Source of the DNA: Pseudomonas sputi
GTDB taxonomy: Bacteria; Pseudomonadota; Gammaproteobacteria; Pseudomonadales; Pseudomonadaceae
Length of the DNA stretch: 64,000 bases
Assembly: GCF_021603585.1 (NCBI RefSeq)
Contig: NZ_BQHI01000003.1
Coordinates: 367,215 to 431,214 of the forward strand
Direction: 5' to 3'
This document shows positions 1 to 8,556 of this stretch, in pieces (the first letter of the stretch is position 1; each line of letters opens with the position of its first letter). Below the pieces are notes generated by a model. That model had not been told where the DNA came from, searched no databases, and saw only the letters and a list, made by a program, of their open reading frames with translations. The position numbers and the translations under genes are program-made.

Positions 1-155
1 TGATCGAAGGCACCGACATCACCGTCACCTGCGAATTCAGCAACGGCAAAGTCTATGTGCTGGCCGGTGCCTACCTGGTCGAAGAGCCAGTTTCCAAGGG
101 CGATGACGCCACCATCGAACTGAAATTCGAAGGCATCAAGGGGACCTGGCAATGA
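1..155 (+). CDS. Phage tail tube protein, Mu gpM type (3' end only)
   Basis: The reading frame is open from base 3 to the TGA at 153-155 and gives the last 50 residues of a protein ending in GIKGTWQ. The beta-rich sequence (ITVTCEFSNGKVYVLAGAYL) and the position just before the tail assembly chaperone fit the C-terminus of the Mu-like tail tube protein (gpM), which polymerises into the inner tube of a contractile tail. Its stop overlaps the next ATG (ATGA), so the two are translationally coupled. The N-terminus, and the expected sheath gene before it, lie outside the window. Identity rests on a short fragment plus context. Confidence 0.75.
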   Translation, partial: IEGTDITVTCEFSNGKVYVLAGAYLVEEPVSKGDDATIELKFEGIKGTWQ

Positions 156-448
156 GCGGCGCCGTGAAGCTTCAGGTTGCGATCGAAGCTCACGGCGAGC
201 CCCTGACCGAACTCGTCCTGCGCCGTCCGACGGTGCAGGAAGTGCGAGCGATCAAGGCGCTGCCGTACAAGATCGACAAGAGCGAAGAGGTCAGCCTCGA
301 CATGGACGTGGCGGCCAAATACATCGCCGTGTGCGCCGGCATTCCGCCGTCGTCGGTCAACCAGCTGGATCTGGCTGACCTCAACGCGCTGAGCTGGGCC
401 GTTGCGAGTTTTTTCATGAGTGCGGCGTCGGAGCCATCACCGACCTGA
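152..448 (+). CDS. Tail assembly chaperone, short form (gpE-like)
   Basis: A 98-residue protein located between tail tube and tape measure, the invariant place of tail assembly chaperones in contractile and siphophage tails. Such proteins bind the tape measure during tail assembly and are not part of the finished particle. The start overlaps the tube stop. The frame ends at 448, but a slippery heptamer near the end lets a fraction of ribosomes make a longer product (see 152-579). The sequence resembles the phage tail assembly family represented by P2 gpE / TAC_7; assignment is by position, size and the frameshift architecture. Confidence 0.8.
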   Translation: MSGAVKLQVAIEAHGEPLTELVLRRPTVQEVRAIKALPYKIDKSEEVSLDMDVAAKYIAVCAGIPPSSVNQLDLADLNALSWAVASFFMSAASEPSPT

Positions 449-579
449 TTTCGGTCGCCTATGACCTGGCCTGGTTCTGGAAGGTTGACCCCGAACAGAT
501 GATGGCCAGGCCACTGGATGTGCTTCGCGAATCGCTGGAGCACGCGCAACGGATCAATGCGATGCAGCAGGTGCAGTGA
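152..579 (+). CDS. Tail assembly chaperone, -1 frameshift extended form (gpE-E')
   Basis: Slipping back one base at the heptamer TTTTTTC (409-415) joins the first 88 or so residues of the short form to an open -1 frame that runs HECGVGAITDLISVAYDLAW and continues to the TGA at 577-579, adding about 54 residues ending in NAMQQVQ. The extension has the DLxxDLAWxFxW-like character of the P2 E' segment and stops exactly where the tape measure ATG begins (ATG 579-581 overlapping TGA). An otherwise uncoded 130-base gap between the two genes is thus fully explained. Dual products in a fixed ratio are standard for this gene in tailed phages; the slip itself is inferred from sequence. Confidence 0.85.
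409..415 (+). promoter_or_regulatory. Slippery heptamer for -1 ribosomal frameshift
   Basis: T TTT TTC in the zero frame (codons AGT-TTT-TTC) matches the X XXY YYZ pattern. After tandem slippage both tRNAs re-pair as TTT-TTT. The continuation frame is open for 54 codons and ends at the next gene's start codon. Confidence 0.85.
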
Positions 580-2351
580 TGGCAGAAGAAACCAAAGCTA
601 AAGCGTCGGTGCTGCTGACCGGCATCGACGAACTGTCACCCAAACTCGGCGCCCTGCGAGTGAAGGTCGATGACTTCAAGAAAAACCTCGAACAGACCGG
701 CCTCGGTAAACTGGACATCAGCGGTCTGTTCAAGGGCGGCAGCGTGATTACGCCGTTCGTGGACGGGATCAAATCGGCTGCGGCGTTTCAGGGCAAGTTG
801 ACCGACGTCAGCGAGACGGCGAAAACCGTCGACCTGCCGGACACGCCCAGGGCCGCGGCGCAGAACATGAACGTGTTCAGCGCATCAATGGAAAAGGTTT
901 CCGCGGCGGTGGATGCTGCACTCGTACCTGCCGTGGGTGCGCTGGTGGTCGGGCTGGAGCCGATGCTGACCCAGGTCGGCAGCCTGCTGGCCGACAACCC
1001 GAAACTGGTCGAAGGCCTGGCGGCCGGGGCGATTGCCTTCTCCGCCATGCAAACCGCCGTCACCGGTATGACCCAGGTGATGGACGTCATGAGCATGGTG
1101 CTCAAGACCAATCCGATCATGTTGATTGCCATGGGCATTGCGGTGGCGGCCGGTCTGATCGTGGCCAACTGGACACCGATTTCCGCGTTCTTCACAGGAT
1201 TGTGGGAGGGCGTGAAAAACGCCGGGGCCAGTGCAATGGCGACGTTGCGCTCGGTGCTCGACTGGCGGCCGCTGGAGGCACTGGCGGCGCTGTGGGAACC
1301 GGTCACGGGTTTCTTCTCGGGCATCTGGGACAAGGTCAAGGCCGTGACCGCGCCGGTGATCGACTTTTTCAAGTCGGTTTTCTCGTGGTCGCCCGCCGGC
1401 ATGATCCTGGACAACTGGGGGCCGTTGACCGGTCTGTTTTCGGCGATCTGGGAACTGCTCAAGGCCTTGAGTGTGCCGGTGATGGCGTTCCTCAAAGGTC
1501 TGTTCGACTGGACGCCACTGGGCATGATCATCAGCAACTGGGGCGCGATCACCGGTTTCTTCGCCTCGATCTGGGCAGCGTTGCAACCGGCGGCGCAAGC
1601 CATCAAGGACTTCTTCGGCACCCTGTTCGACTATTCCCCGCTGGGGATGATCATCAACAACTGGGGCGCCATCGTGACGTTCTTCGAACCGATCTGGGCC
1701 ACGCTGCAAGCCTCGGCACAGCAGGTCAAAAGCTTCTTCCAGAGCCTGTTCGAATGGTCGCCGCTGGAGCAGATCGCGCAGTACTGGCAGCCGATCAGCG
1801 AAGTGTTTTCGGCGCTGTGGGGCGTGGTGCAGGCATTGGCCGCGCCGGTGCTGGAGTTCTTGCACAACATGTTCGAATGGACCCCGTTGGGGCAGATCAT
1901 CAAGAACTGGGGACCGATCACCGAATGGTTCGGCGAGCTGTGGCAAAAGCTGCAAACCGTCATCGCACCGATCAAGGAACTGTTCGACGGTGGCTTCGCC
2001 GGGCTGATCGCCAAGGTCACCGGCAAGGTTGAAACCCTGACCGAAGCCCAACGCCAGACCAATGCCGAAGGCAAGGGCGAACTGGCGCCGGCCTTCTTCG
2101 GTGCCGGTGTGAAACCCGAGGGCGGCAGTGCGTTGCAGGGCGGTTCGTTGCCGCAATCCTCCGGCGCCCTGATCCAGCAAAGCGCCGCCAACAACCGCAC
2201 GCAACTCGAAGGCGGCCTGACGGTGCGCTTCGAAAACGCGCCGGCGGGGCTACGCACCGATCAACCGCAAACCAATCAACCGGGGCTGGCGCTCAGTTCG
2301 CGCATCGGCTATCGCTCGCTGTCCATGGGAGGTTCCAATGAACTGGCGTGA
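579..2351 (+). CDS. Tail tape measure protein with seven 41-residue repeats
   Basis: A 590-residue protein that sets tail length and sits inside the tube. The N-terminal ~100 residues are hydrophilic, followed by Ala/Gly-rich helices and a hydrophobic segment at about residues 178-197. Residues 189-475 are seven tandem units of exactly 41 residues with Trp at fixed positions (198, 239, 280, 321, 362, 403, 444 and again 209, 250, 291, 332, 373, 414, 455); the typical unit reads [ST]PLGMIIxNWGxITGFF. The C-terminal ~115 residues are Gln/Gly-rich and non-repetitive. I chose ATG 579 (overlapping the frameshifted chaperone stop) over an in-frame GTG at 576. The 590-residue length is short for a phage tape measure, as expected for a short tailocin-like tail. 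Confidence 0.88.
   Translation: MAEETKAKASVLLTGIDELSPKLGALRVKVDDFKKNLEQTGLGKLDISGLFKGGSVITPFVDGIKSAAAFQGKLTDVSETAKTVDLPDTPRAAAQNMNVFSASMEKVSAAVDAALVPAVGALVVGLEPMLTQVGSLLADNPKLVEGLAAGAIAFSAMQTAVTGMTQVMDVMSMVLKTNPIMLIAMGIAVAAGLIVANWTPISAFFTGLWEGVKNAGASAMATLRSVLDWRPLEALAALWEPVTGFFSGIWDKVKAVTAPVIDFFKSVFSWSPAGMILDNWGPLTGLFSAIWELLKALSVPVMAFLKGLFDWTPLGMIISNWGAITGFFASIWAALQPAAQAIKDFFGTLFDYSPLGMIINNWGAIVTFFEPIWATLQASAQQVKSFFQSLFEWSPLEQIAQYWQPISEVFSALWGVVQALAAPVLEFLHNMFEWTPLGQIIKNWGPITEWFGELWQKLQTVIAPIKELFDGGFAGLIAKVTGKVETLTEAQRQTNAEGKGELAPAFFGAGVKPEGGSALQGGSLPQSSGALIQQSAANNRTQLEGGLTVRFENAPAGLRTDQPQTNQPGLALSSRIGYRSLSMGGSNELA
1143..2003 (+). repeat. Seven tandem 123-bp (41-codon) coding repeats in the tape measure gene
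   Basis: Protein units at residues 189-229, 230-270, 271-311, 312-352, 353-393, 394-434 and 435-475 have identical length with no insertion or deletion. Trp at unit positions 10 and 21 is present in all seven, and an aromatic residue closes units 1-6. DNA copies are diverged, so the repeats are old and kept by selection on the protein. Confidence 0.9.
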
Positions 2352-3573
2352 CCGTTTGTTGCCGGCATCCTTTCGCGGTGTCGGTTTCTGGATCGACCAG
2401 GCGAAAACCCCGGTCGGTCGCAAGGGGCAGTTGCACGAGTATCCGCAACGCGACCTGCCGTTTTTCGAGGACCTTGGTCAGCAGGCCAAGACCCACGATC
2501 TGACGGCGTTCATCATCGGTGCCGATTGCCTGGCGCAGCGCGACAAGCTGCTCCAGGCCCTGGAGCAGGGCAGCGGTGAACTGGTGCATCCGTGGCTGGG
2601 CCGCTTGCAGGTCAAGGTCGGCGAGTGCGACATGACCCATACCCGCCAGGACGGCGGGATGGTGACGTTCACCCTGAAGTTCTACCCCGACCGGCCGCTG
2701 CCGTTTCCGACGGCGACGGTCAGCACGCAGAAAGTGCTGCTGGCCAAGGCCGACGGTTTGCTCGGCTCGGCGGTGGCGCGCTTCGAACAGGCGATGACCC
2801 TGATCAAGGCGGCGCGGATCGGCATCGCCAATCTGCGCAACAGCCTCACCGGCGTGTACGACGTGATCAAGGAACAGCTCAAACCGCTGATCGCGCAGTA
2901 CAAGCAAATCACCGAGCTGGTCAGGGCCGTGAAGGAACTGCCCAAGGAAGTGGCAGCGGAGTTCAAGGGCTTGCTCGGCGATATCAAAGAGCTGAAGGCG
3001 TTCGCGAAGGAGGGCTACCGTGGCGTGATTGCCGACGTGTCCCAACAACTCGAAGCCATCCGCAAGGCCGATGCACCGAAAATCACCACCGGCAAGGACA
3101 CCACGGCTGCGGCGCAGGCTCTGGCCAATCTGGTGCAGGACACGCTGATCGTCAAAGTGGCGCAATGGGTGGCTTCGATGCCAGTGGCGTCGAAACCGGT
3201 GAAATTGAACTCGACACCTTCGCTGGATCAGCAATCGAAGCAGCCGGTCAGTCGTCAGGAAGTGCCGGTCACGGATGATCTGCAAACGCTGCAAAAAGCG
3301 TTGAACGAAGTGCTGCAAATGGCTCAGGACAAGGCCGATCCCGCGCACTACCAGGCCATCGCCGATGTGAAGGAAGCGCTGATCGCGCACCTCAAGGCTG
3401 TGGCTTCGTCCGGTGTGCGGCTGGTCAGCAAAACCTTCCAGGAAACCTTTCCGGCGGTGGTCGTGGCTTACAAGCAGTTTGGCGATGCCACCCGTGTGAC
3501 CGAGGTCATTCAGCGCAACGGGCTGTCTCATCCGGGGTATTCACCCAACGAAGTGAAAGTCTCCGGGGAGTGA
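2338..3573 (+). CDS. DNA circularisation / baseplate-proximal protein, Mu gpN type
   Basis: A 411-residue protein whose N-terminus (MNWRDRLLPASFRGVGFWID) is the signature of the phage DNA circulation N-terminal family (Mu gpN, SfV and P. fluorescens tail clusters). The first ~130 residues form the conserved domain; the rest is mainly helical with Lys/Gln-rich segments. In Mu the protein is needed for baseplate/tail completion; the 'DNA circulation' label is historical. It starts 14 bases inside the end of the tape measure gene, so the two are coupled, and is followed 3 bases later by the gpP-like gene. In a headless tailocin its role would be structural. Confidence 0.85.
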   Translation: MNWRDRLLPASFRGVGFWIDQAKTPVGRKGQLHEYPQRDLPFFEDLGQQAKTHDLTAFIIGADCLAQRDKLLQALEQGSGELVHPWLGRLQVKVGECDMTHTRQDGGMVTFTLKFYPDRPLPFPTATVSTQKVLLAKADGLLGSAVARFEQAMTLIKAARIGIANLRNSLTGVYDVIKEQLKPLIAQYKQITELVRAVKELPKEVAAEFKGLLGDIKELKAFAKEGYRGVIADVSQQLEAIRKADAPKITTGKDTTAAAQALANLVQDTLIVKVAQWVASMPVASKPVKLNSTPSLDQQSKQPVSRQEVPVTDDLQTLQKALNEVLQMAQDKADPAHYQAIADVKEALIAHLKAVASSGVRLVSKTFQETFPAVVVAYKQFGDATRVTEVIQRNGLSHPGYSPNEVKVSGE

Positions 3574-3576
3574 GCC

Positions 3577-4620
3577 ATGAACGAGACTGACAACCGCGTC
3601 ACGCTGACCGTCAACAACATGGAATACGGCGGCTGGAAAAGCGTGCAGATCACCGCGGACCTGGAGCGTCAGTTCCGCACCTTCAAACTCGATATCACCT
3701 GGCAATGGCCGGGGCAGACCGTGGATCAGCGGATCAAGGCCGGCGACCCGTGCGAGGTGCGGATCGGCAAGGATCTGGTGCTCACCGGTTATGTGTTCAA
3801 GGCCCCGATCAGCTATGACGGGCGGCAGATCAGCCTGAGCATCGAAGGCAGTTCCAGGACCCAGGATCTGGTCGATTGTGCGGCGCGAAACATCCCCGGC
3901 CAATGGCAGGAACAGTCGCTGTTGAACATCGTCCAGGCCCTGGCCGGGGAGTACTCGCAGTTTGTGGTCAACGAGATTCCCGAGACTGCACGCTTGAGCA
4001 AACACACCATCGTCCCGGGTGAAACGGTGTTTCAGTCGATCGACCGTTTGCTCTCGCTGTACCGGGTGTTTTCCACCGATGACGCTGAAGGCCGGCTGGT
4101 GCTGGCCAAACCGGGCAGCGGCGGCCGCGCCAGCGATGCGCTGGAGCTGGGCAAGAACATTCTCTCGGCCAATGCGCCGATGGATTACAGCCAGGTGTTC
4201 TCCGAATACAAGGTGATCGGCCAGCAAAAGGGCAACGACAAGAAGAGCGGGGCGGCAGCCAGCGAAGTGGAATCGACGGCGACCGACCTGAGCTTCAAAC
4301 GCCGGCGCACCACGATCATCAATGAAGGCTCGCAACTGACGTTCGAACTGGCCCAGCAACGGGCCCAGTGGGAAAGCGCCACGCGCATGGGCCGGGCGCT
4401 GACCACCACGTATCAGGTGCAGGGCTGGCGTCAGTCCAACGGCGATCTGTGGCGTCACAACACGTTGGTGCGGGTCAAGGATCCGGTGCTCGGCTTCGAT
4501 GAAGACATGCTGATTTCCAAGGTGACGTACTCGCTGTCGGCGCAAGGCTCGGTGACCACCCTGCAAGTGGCGCCGCCGCATACCTTCGACGCCAACCCAT
4601 TGCCGGCGAAAAAAACCTGA
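3577..4620 (+). CDS. Baseplate hub protein, Mu gpP / late control D type
   Basis: A 347-residue protein matching the Mu gpP-like hub family in its start (NRVTLTVNNMEYGGWKSVQI) and overall length. Hub proteins form the trimeric ring (gp27-like folds) that joins tail tube to the central spike. It lies between gpN and the gp45-type spike, the conserved order. The frame begins 3 bases after the gpN stop. An internal LysM-like or gp27 beta domain is expected but cannot be delimited by eye. Confidence 0.85.
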   Translation: MNETDNRVTLTVNNMEYGGWKSVQITADLERQFRTFKLDITWQWPGQTVDQRIKAGDPCEVRIGKDLVLTGYVFKAPISYDGRQISLSIEGSSRTQDLVDCAARNIPGQWQEQSLLNIVQALAGEYSQFVVNEIPETARLSKHTIVPGETVFQSIDRLLSLYRVFSTDDAEGRLVLAKPGSGGRASDALELGKNILSANAPMDYSQVFSEYKVIGQQKGNDKKSGAAASEVESTATDLSFKRRRTTIINEGSQLTFELAQQRAQWESATRMGRALTTTYQVQGWRQSNGDLWRHNTLVRVKDPVLGFDEDMLISKVTYSLSAQGSVTTLQVAPPHTFDANPLPAKKT

Positions 4621-4648
4621 GCCCGACACCGCCCTTCAAGGAAACCCT

Positions 4649-5158
4649 ATGAGCCTACTGACACGCCTGCTGGCGCGCGGCACTGTCGTGCTCGCCAGTT
4701 CGGCCTCCAAGCTGCAATCGCTGCAAATGCGCCTCACCGCCGGTGAAGTGAACGACGACATGGAGCACTTCGAACCCTACGGCTTCACCAGCCACCCGCT
4801 GGCCGGTGCCGAAGGCGTCGTCACGTTTCTCGGCGGCGACCGTTCCCATGCCATCGCCCTGGTGGTCGCCGACCGCCGTTACCGCCTGCAATCGCTGGCG
4901 GCCGGCGAGGTGGCGATCTACACCGACGAGGGCGACAAAATCCACTTCAAGCGCGGCCGGATCATCGACATCGAAACCGCCACGCTCAACATTCGCGCCA
5001 GCACCGCGGTGAACTTCGACACGCCGGTGATCAACCAGACCGGCAAGATCGTCTCCACCGGCGATCAGCTGGCCGGTGGCATCAGTCAGATCAAGCACGT
5101 GCACGTTGGCGTGCAGGCCGGCAATGCTCAGACCGGCGTGCCGGCGGGAGGTCAGTGA
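4649..5158 (+). CDS. Baseplate spike protein, Mu gp45 / gpV type
   Basis: A 169-residue protein with an N-terminal OB-like segment and a C-terminal beta-helix-prone part (TATLNIRASTAVNFDTPVIN) ending HVHVGVQAGNAQTGVPAGGQ. The HxH motif close to the C-terminus matches the metal-binding apex seen in contractile-tail spike proteins of the P2 gpV / Mu gp45 class, which pierce the target outer membrane. It is preceded by an AAGGAA ribosome site, and its TGA overlaps the start of the gp46-like gene. Confidence 0.87.
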   Translation: MSLLTRLLARGTVVLASSASKLQSLQMRLTAGEVNDDMEHFEPYGFTSHPLAGAEGVVTFLGGDRSHAIALVVADRRYRLQSLAAGEVAIYTDEGDKIHFKRGRIIDIETATLNIRASTAVNFDTPVINQTGKIVSTGDQLAGGISQIKHVHVGVQAGNAQTGVPAGGQ

Positions 5159-5556
5159 TGCTGTTCAGTCAGAACCTCCACGCTGCGCTCACCCGTGCGG
5201 TGTTGATCAGCCTGTTCACCTGGCGCCGAGCGGCCGACGACGATGCCCTCGACGACGAGGAGCGTTTCGGTTGGTGGGGTGACACCTTTCCGACCGTGGC
5301 CGACGACCGCATCGGCTCGCGATTGTGGCTGTTGCGCCGGGTCAAGCTGACCCGCCAGACCCAGATGGACGCCGAGTTCTATGCCCGCGAAGCCTTGCAA
5401 TGGCTGATCGACGACGGCCACTGCAGCGCCATCGACATCATCAGCGAACGCCTCGACGCCCAGCGCCTGAACCTGCGCACGGTCCTGACCCTGGCCGACG
5501 GCGAACGCCTGGACATCAACCCCGAAAACAGTTGGCAGGTGATCTATGCCGTTTGA
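5158..5556 (+). CDS. Baseplate wedge protein, Mu gp46 / GpW-like
   Basis: A 132-residue protein that begins at ATG 5158, overlapping the spike stop (TGATG); an in-frame GTG one codon earlier is less likely. The motif TRQTQMDAEFYAREALQWLI followed by a segment on linear gradients (LRTVLTLADGERL) is characteristic of the gp46-type/gp25-like baseplate wedge. In contractile tails this protein connects the sheath to the baseplate. Its end overlaps the gp47-like gene by 11 bases. Confidence 0.85.
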   Translation: MLFSQNLHAALTRAVLISLFTWRRAADDDALDDEERFGWWGDTFPTVADDRIGSRLWLLRRVKLTRQTQMDAEFYAREALQWLIDDGHCSAIDIISERLDAQRLNLRTVLTLADGERLDINPENSWQVIYAV

Positions 5557-6589
5557 AACCCCTTCGCTGCCGGTGCTGATCAAGCGCACCCAAAGCGACC
5601 TGGCCGGCGATTCGCTGCGCCAGTCCGATGCGCAAGTGCTGGCCCGCACACTCGGCGGCGCCGCTTACGGTCTGTACGGCTACCTCGACTGGATTGCCGA
5701 GCAGATCCTGCCCGACACCGCCGATGAATCGACCCTGGAACGCATCGCCGCACTGCGCCTGAACCAGCCGCGCAAACCGGCGCAGGTCGCCACCGGCACG
5801 GTCAGCTTCAACGCCACGGCGGGTGCGGTGCTCGATGCCGATACGTTGCTGCAATCGAGTGACGGTCGCACCTTCAAAGTCACCGCCACCCGCACCACCG
5901 TCAATGGCGTCAACAGCACCAGCATCGCCGCGCTGGAGGCCGGCAGCCTGGGTAATGCCGAGGCCGGGCTGGCGCTGACGCCGGTGCAGCCGATCGCCGG
6001 CGTGGTCGGCAACAGTTTTGTGGTGCTGGCGCCGGGACTCAACGGTGGCGTGGCGCGGGAAAGCCTGGAGTCGCTGCGCTCGCGGGTGATCCGTTCCTAT
6101 CGCGTCATCCCCCACGGCGGTTCGGCCAGCGACTATGAAACCTGGGCGCTGGAAGTGCCGGGCGTGACGCGGGCCTGGTGCCGTGGCGGCTTCCTCGGGC
6201 CGGGCACCGTCGGCGTGTACATCATGCGCGACGACGACCCGCAACCGGTGCCGAATGCCGCTCAACTGGCCGAAGTGCAGGCCTACATCGAGCCGTTGCG
6301 CCCGGTGACCGCCGAAGTGCATGTACGCCCGCCTGTACAGAAACCGGTGACCTATCAGCTGAAGCTGACCCCCGACACCACCGCCGTGCGCGCCGCCGTC
6401 GAAACCCAGCTGCGCGACTTGCACAATCGTGAAGCCGATCTGGGCGAGGATCTGTTGATCAGCCATATCCGCGAAGCGATCAGCAGCGCGGCGGGCGAGA
6501 CCGATCACGTCCTGTCAGCCCCGGTGGCGAATGTGCCCGCGGGTGACAGCGAACTGCTCACCTTCGGGGGTTGCGTATGGCTTCCATAA
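5546..6589 (+). CDS. Baseplate J-like protein, Mu gp47 type
   Basis: A 347-residue protein of the baseplate J / gp47 family: N-terminal PSLPVLIKRTQSDL, the diagnostic LGGAAYGLYGYLDWIAEQIL segment, and a C-terminal ERIAALRLNQPRKPAQVATG domain with beta-rich body. Wedge protein that with gp46 and gp48 builds the baseplate. Overlaps both neighbours, consistent with a single polycistronic transcript. Usual length for the family. Confidence 0.88.
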   Translation: MPFETPSLPVLIKRTQSDLAGDSLRQSDAQVLARTLGGAAYGLYGYLDWIAEQILPDTADESTLERIAALRLNQPRKPAQVATGTVSFNATAGAVLDADTLLQSSDGRTFKVTATRTTVNGVNSTSIAALEAGSLGNAEAGLALTPVQPIAGVVGNSFVVLAPGLNGGVARESLESLRSRVIRSYRVIPHGGSASDYETWALEVPGVTRAWCRGGFLGPGTVGVYIMRDDDPQPVPNAAQLAEVQAYIEPLRPVTAEVHVRPPVQKPVTYQLKLTPDTTAVRAAVETQLRDLHNREADLGEDLLISHIREAISSAAGETDHVLSAPVANVPAGDSELLTFGGCVWLP

Positions 6590-7176
6590 GAACCGCCGCG
6601 CAATACCAGGCGCAACTGCGCGCTTTGTTGCCTTCGGGACCTGCGTGGGATCCGGAGCGCGTGCCGGAACTCGAGGAAGTGCTGCAAGGCGTCGCCGTCG
6701 AACTGGCGCGCCTCGACGCCCGCGCCGCCGACCTGCTCAACGAAATGGACCCGGCCGGCGTCAGCGAACTGGTGCCGGACTGGGAACAGGTGATGAATCT
6801 GCCCGACCCGTGCCTCGGCGCCACGCCGCTGTTCGACGACCGTCGACTCGCTGTGCGCCGGCGCTTGCTCGCAGTTGGCAGCCAGGCCGTCGGCTACTAC
6901 CTGGACATCGCCAAAAGCCAGGGTTACCCCAACGCCACCATCACCGAACTCGAAGCCCCGCGCATGGGCCGCTCGCGTTTCGGCGCGGCGCACTGGGGCA
7001 CCTGGGAAGCGCAGTTCATGTGGACGCTCAACACCGGTGGGCGGCTGTTGCTCGGCCGGCGGTATGGCGCGAGCTACTGGGGCGAGCGCTTTGGCGTGAA
7101 TCCGGGCTCGGCGCTCGAATGCCTGATTCATCGGGCGGCGCCGGCGCATACCAAGGTGCATATCAACTATGACTAG
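6577..7176 (+). CDS. Baseplate/tail-end protein, Mu gp48 (YmfQ, DUF2313) type
   Basis: A 199-residue protein starting at ATG 6577 inside the gp47 end. RTAAQYQAQLRALLPSGPAW is the hallmark N-terminus of the YmfQ/gp48 family (equivalent to P2 gpI), the wedge component that docks the fibres. The C-terminal part is rich in aromatic residues. It is the last common baseplate gene before the fibre cassettes, and a strong AAGGAG follows for the first fibre gene. Confidence 0.87.
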   Translation: MASIRTAAQYQAQLRALLPSGPAWDPERVPELEEVLQGVAVELARLDARAADLLNEMDPAGVSELVPDWEQVMNLPDPCLGATPLFDDRRLAVRRRLLAVGSQAVGYYLDIAKSQGYPNATITELEAPRMGRSRFGAAHWGTWEAQFMWTLNTGGRLLLGRRYGASYWGERFGVNPGSALECLIHRAAPAHTKVHINYD

Positions 7177-7190
7177 GAAGGAGTGACGGG

Positions 7191-8126
7191 ATGGATTATC
7201 CGAAAAGCATGCCCAGCTCCGGGCTGGTGGATGGACGGTTTGCCGATGAAAACCCGCTGACTGGAACCCCGGGTTCGTTGATTCCCGCGACCTGGGGTAA
7301 CGGTGTAACGGAAGAGCTGCTGAACGTGATCCGTGCGGCGGGGATGGTCCCCTCCGAAAGTGAGTCGGATCAGTTGCTCAAGGCACTGAAGAATGTTTTG
7401 GCTGAGGACGCGATGCCCTTCGCCGCATTGGCATTTCCAACAGTGGCCACCGCTGACGGGCGCATTTCGGTCAGCGCTGCGAGCGCTTTCGCTGGCGGTA
7501 CCGTGTCGGTGCCGGGCGGTGTGCTGGTCTGCTTCGGCGAAGAAGTTGCCGCCGGCATGACGGCCCGCTCGCGTACGTTGTTGACCACCGCATGGACCTC
7601 CCCCGGTCTGGAGATCAACAGCACCTATTTTCTGCGGATGCAGGTCCGTAACGGGGCACTGGTCTGTTACATGCAAAAAGGTCTCGACACCGATGTGATC
7701 CCGGCAGGGATGAAGGCGGGAACCGGGAGCAGTGGCGGTGGTTTCGACTCCACCTGCATCGACATGCTGGTCGCCAGAGTGGTGACCGCAGGTGCCGGGA
7801 CTTTACCCAAGCTCACGCTGCTGGCGAACAAGGCCCGACTGGAGGCGATCGGTGTCTGGTCCGGTGCCAATGGCAATTACTCGGTTCCATTGAACTGGGC
7901 GCGCAGACCTCGTACGTACATGGCCGGGATCAGCGATTTTGATGACAACGTCAAAACCGACTATGGCGTGATCAGTGAGGAAATCGGGGTCAACTTCGGG
8001 GGTGTCCAGATCATGCCCGAAGGGGGCTTCACTGACCGTTACACAGCGCGTGTGGCGATTACAGCGTGGTCACAGAACCTGAGCTCTGCAGGTCGGATCA
8101 ACGCTCGCGTCAGATGGGAGGTATGA
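7191..8126 (+). CDS. Tail fibre 1
   Basis: A 311-residue fibre protein. The first ~60 residues (MDYPKSMPSSGLVDGRFADE, then GSLIPATWGNGVTEELLNVI) are shared with the three other fibre genes in this cluster and are inferred to be the baseplate anchor. Residues ~78-205 also match fibre 2; the last ~105 residues are unique and probably bind the receptor. RBS AAGGAGTGACGGG precedes the ATG. It is followed by its own chaperone gene. Target receptor (probably LPS, as for most R-type tailocins) cannot be read from sequence. Confidence 0.85.
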   Translation: MDYPKSMPSSGLVDGRFADENPLTGTPGSLIPATWGNGVTEELLNVIRAAGMVPSESESDQLLKALKNVLAEDAMPFAALAFPTVATADGRISVSAASAFAGGTVSVPGGVLVCFGEEVAAGMTARSRTLLTTAWTSPGLEINSTYFLRMQVRNGALVCYMQKGLDTDVIPAGMKAGTGSSGGGFDSTCIDMLVARVVTAGAGTLPKLTLLANKARLEAIGVWSGANGNYSVPLNWARRPRTYMAGISDFDDNVKTDYGVISEEIGVNFGGVQIMPEGGFTDRYTARVAITAWSQNLSSAGRINARVRWEV

Positions 8127-8128
8127 GG

Positions 8129-8530
8129 ATGAAGGCCATTATCGAAAATGGAGTGGTGACGGCTCTGATGACGGGGGATGTCGACTGCGGCGTTCCGGTG
8201 CCGGTCGGCCTCTCGGTCGCCACAGGCTGGCTGTTCGACGACGAGCGCTTCAGCCCGCCGCCGCAGGTCGATGTTTCGCCGGATGCGCAAATCGAGGCAG
8301 AGCGTCAATGGCGCATGGGTGAACTCACGGCCACTGACTGGCTGGTGACCCGTCATCGCGACGAACTGGACGTCGGGGCGCAACCGACCCTGAGCAACAA
8401 ACAGTTCTCGAAATTGCAGGCCTGGCGTCAGGCGCTGCGCAACTGGCCGGCCTCCAGCGACTCGCCGGATAACCCGTCGCGCCCCGCACCGCCGAAGTGG
8501 CTGGCACGGTTGCCCCTTCGGGCACAGTGA
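8129..8530 (+). CDS. Tail fibre assembly chaperone 1
   Basis: A 133-residue protein; ATG 8129 is chosen over the ATG at 8123 because GGGAGG (8116-8121) is correctly spaced only for 8129. The C-terminal half holds AERQWRMGELTATDWLVTRH followed by RDEL and a QALRNWP motif, also present in the accessory protein of fibre 4 and typical of the phage tail assembly chaperone family (Phage_tail_APC). It presumably folds or trimerises fibre 1. Confidence 0.8.
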   Translation: MKAIIENGVVTALMTGDVDCGVPVPVGLSVATGWLFDDERFSPPPQVDVSPDAQIEAERQWRMGELTATDWLVTRHRDELDVGAQPTLSNKQFSKLQAWRQALRNWPASSDSPDNPSRPAPPKWLARLPLRAQ

Positions 8531-8556
8531 ACAAGCGCTCGCACCTCTGGCCCGAC

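Noticed and set aside
1143-2003. 123-bp spaced repeats considered as CRISPR-like array
   Set aside because: The repeats are in-frame protein modules with diverged DNA and no conserved short repeat/spacer pattern.
885-2204. Long antisense open frames opposite the tape measure gene
   Set aside because: They arise from GC-rich codon bias and repeats of the sense gene; no ribosome site and low-complexity Arg/Gln/His product.
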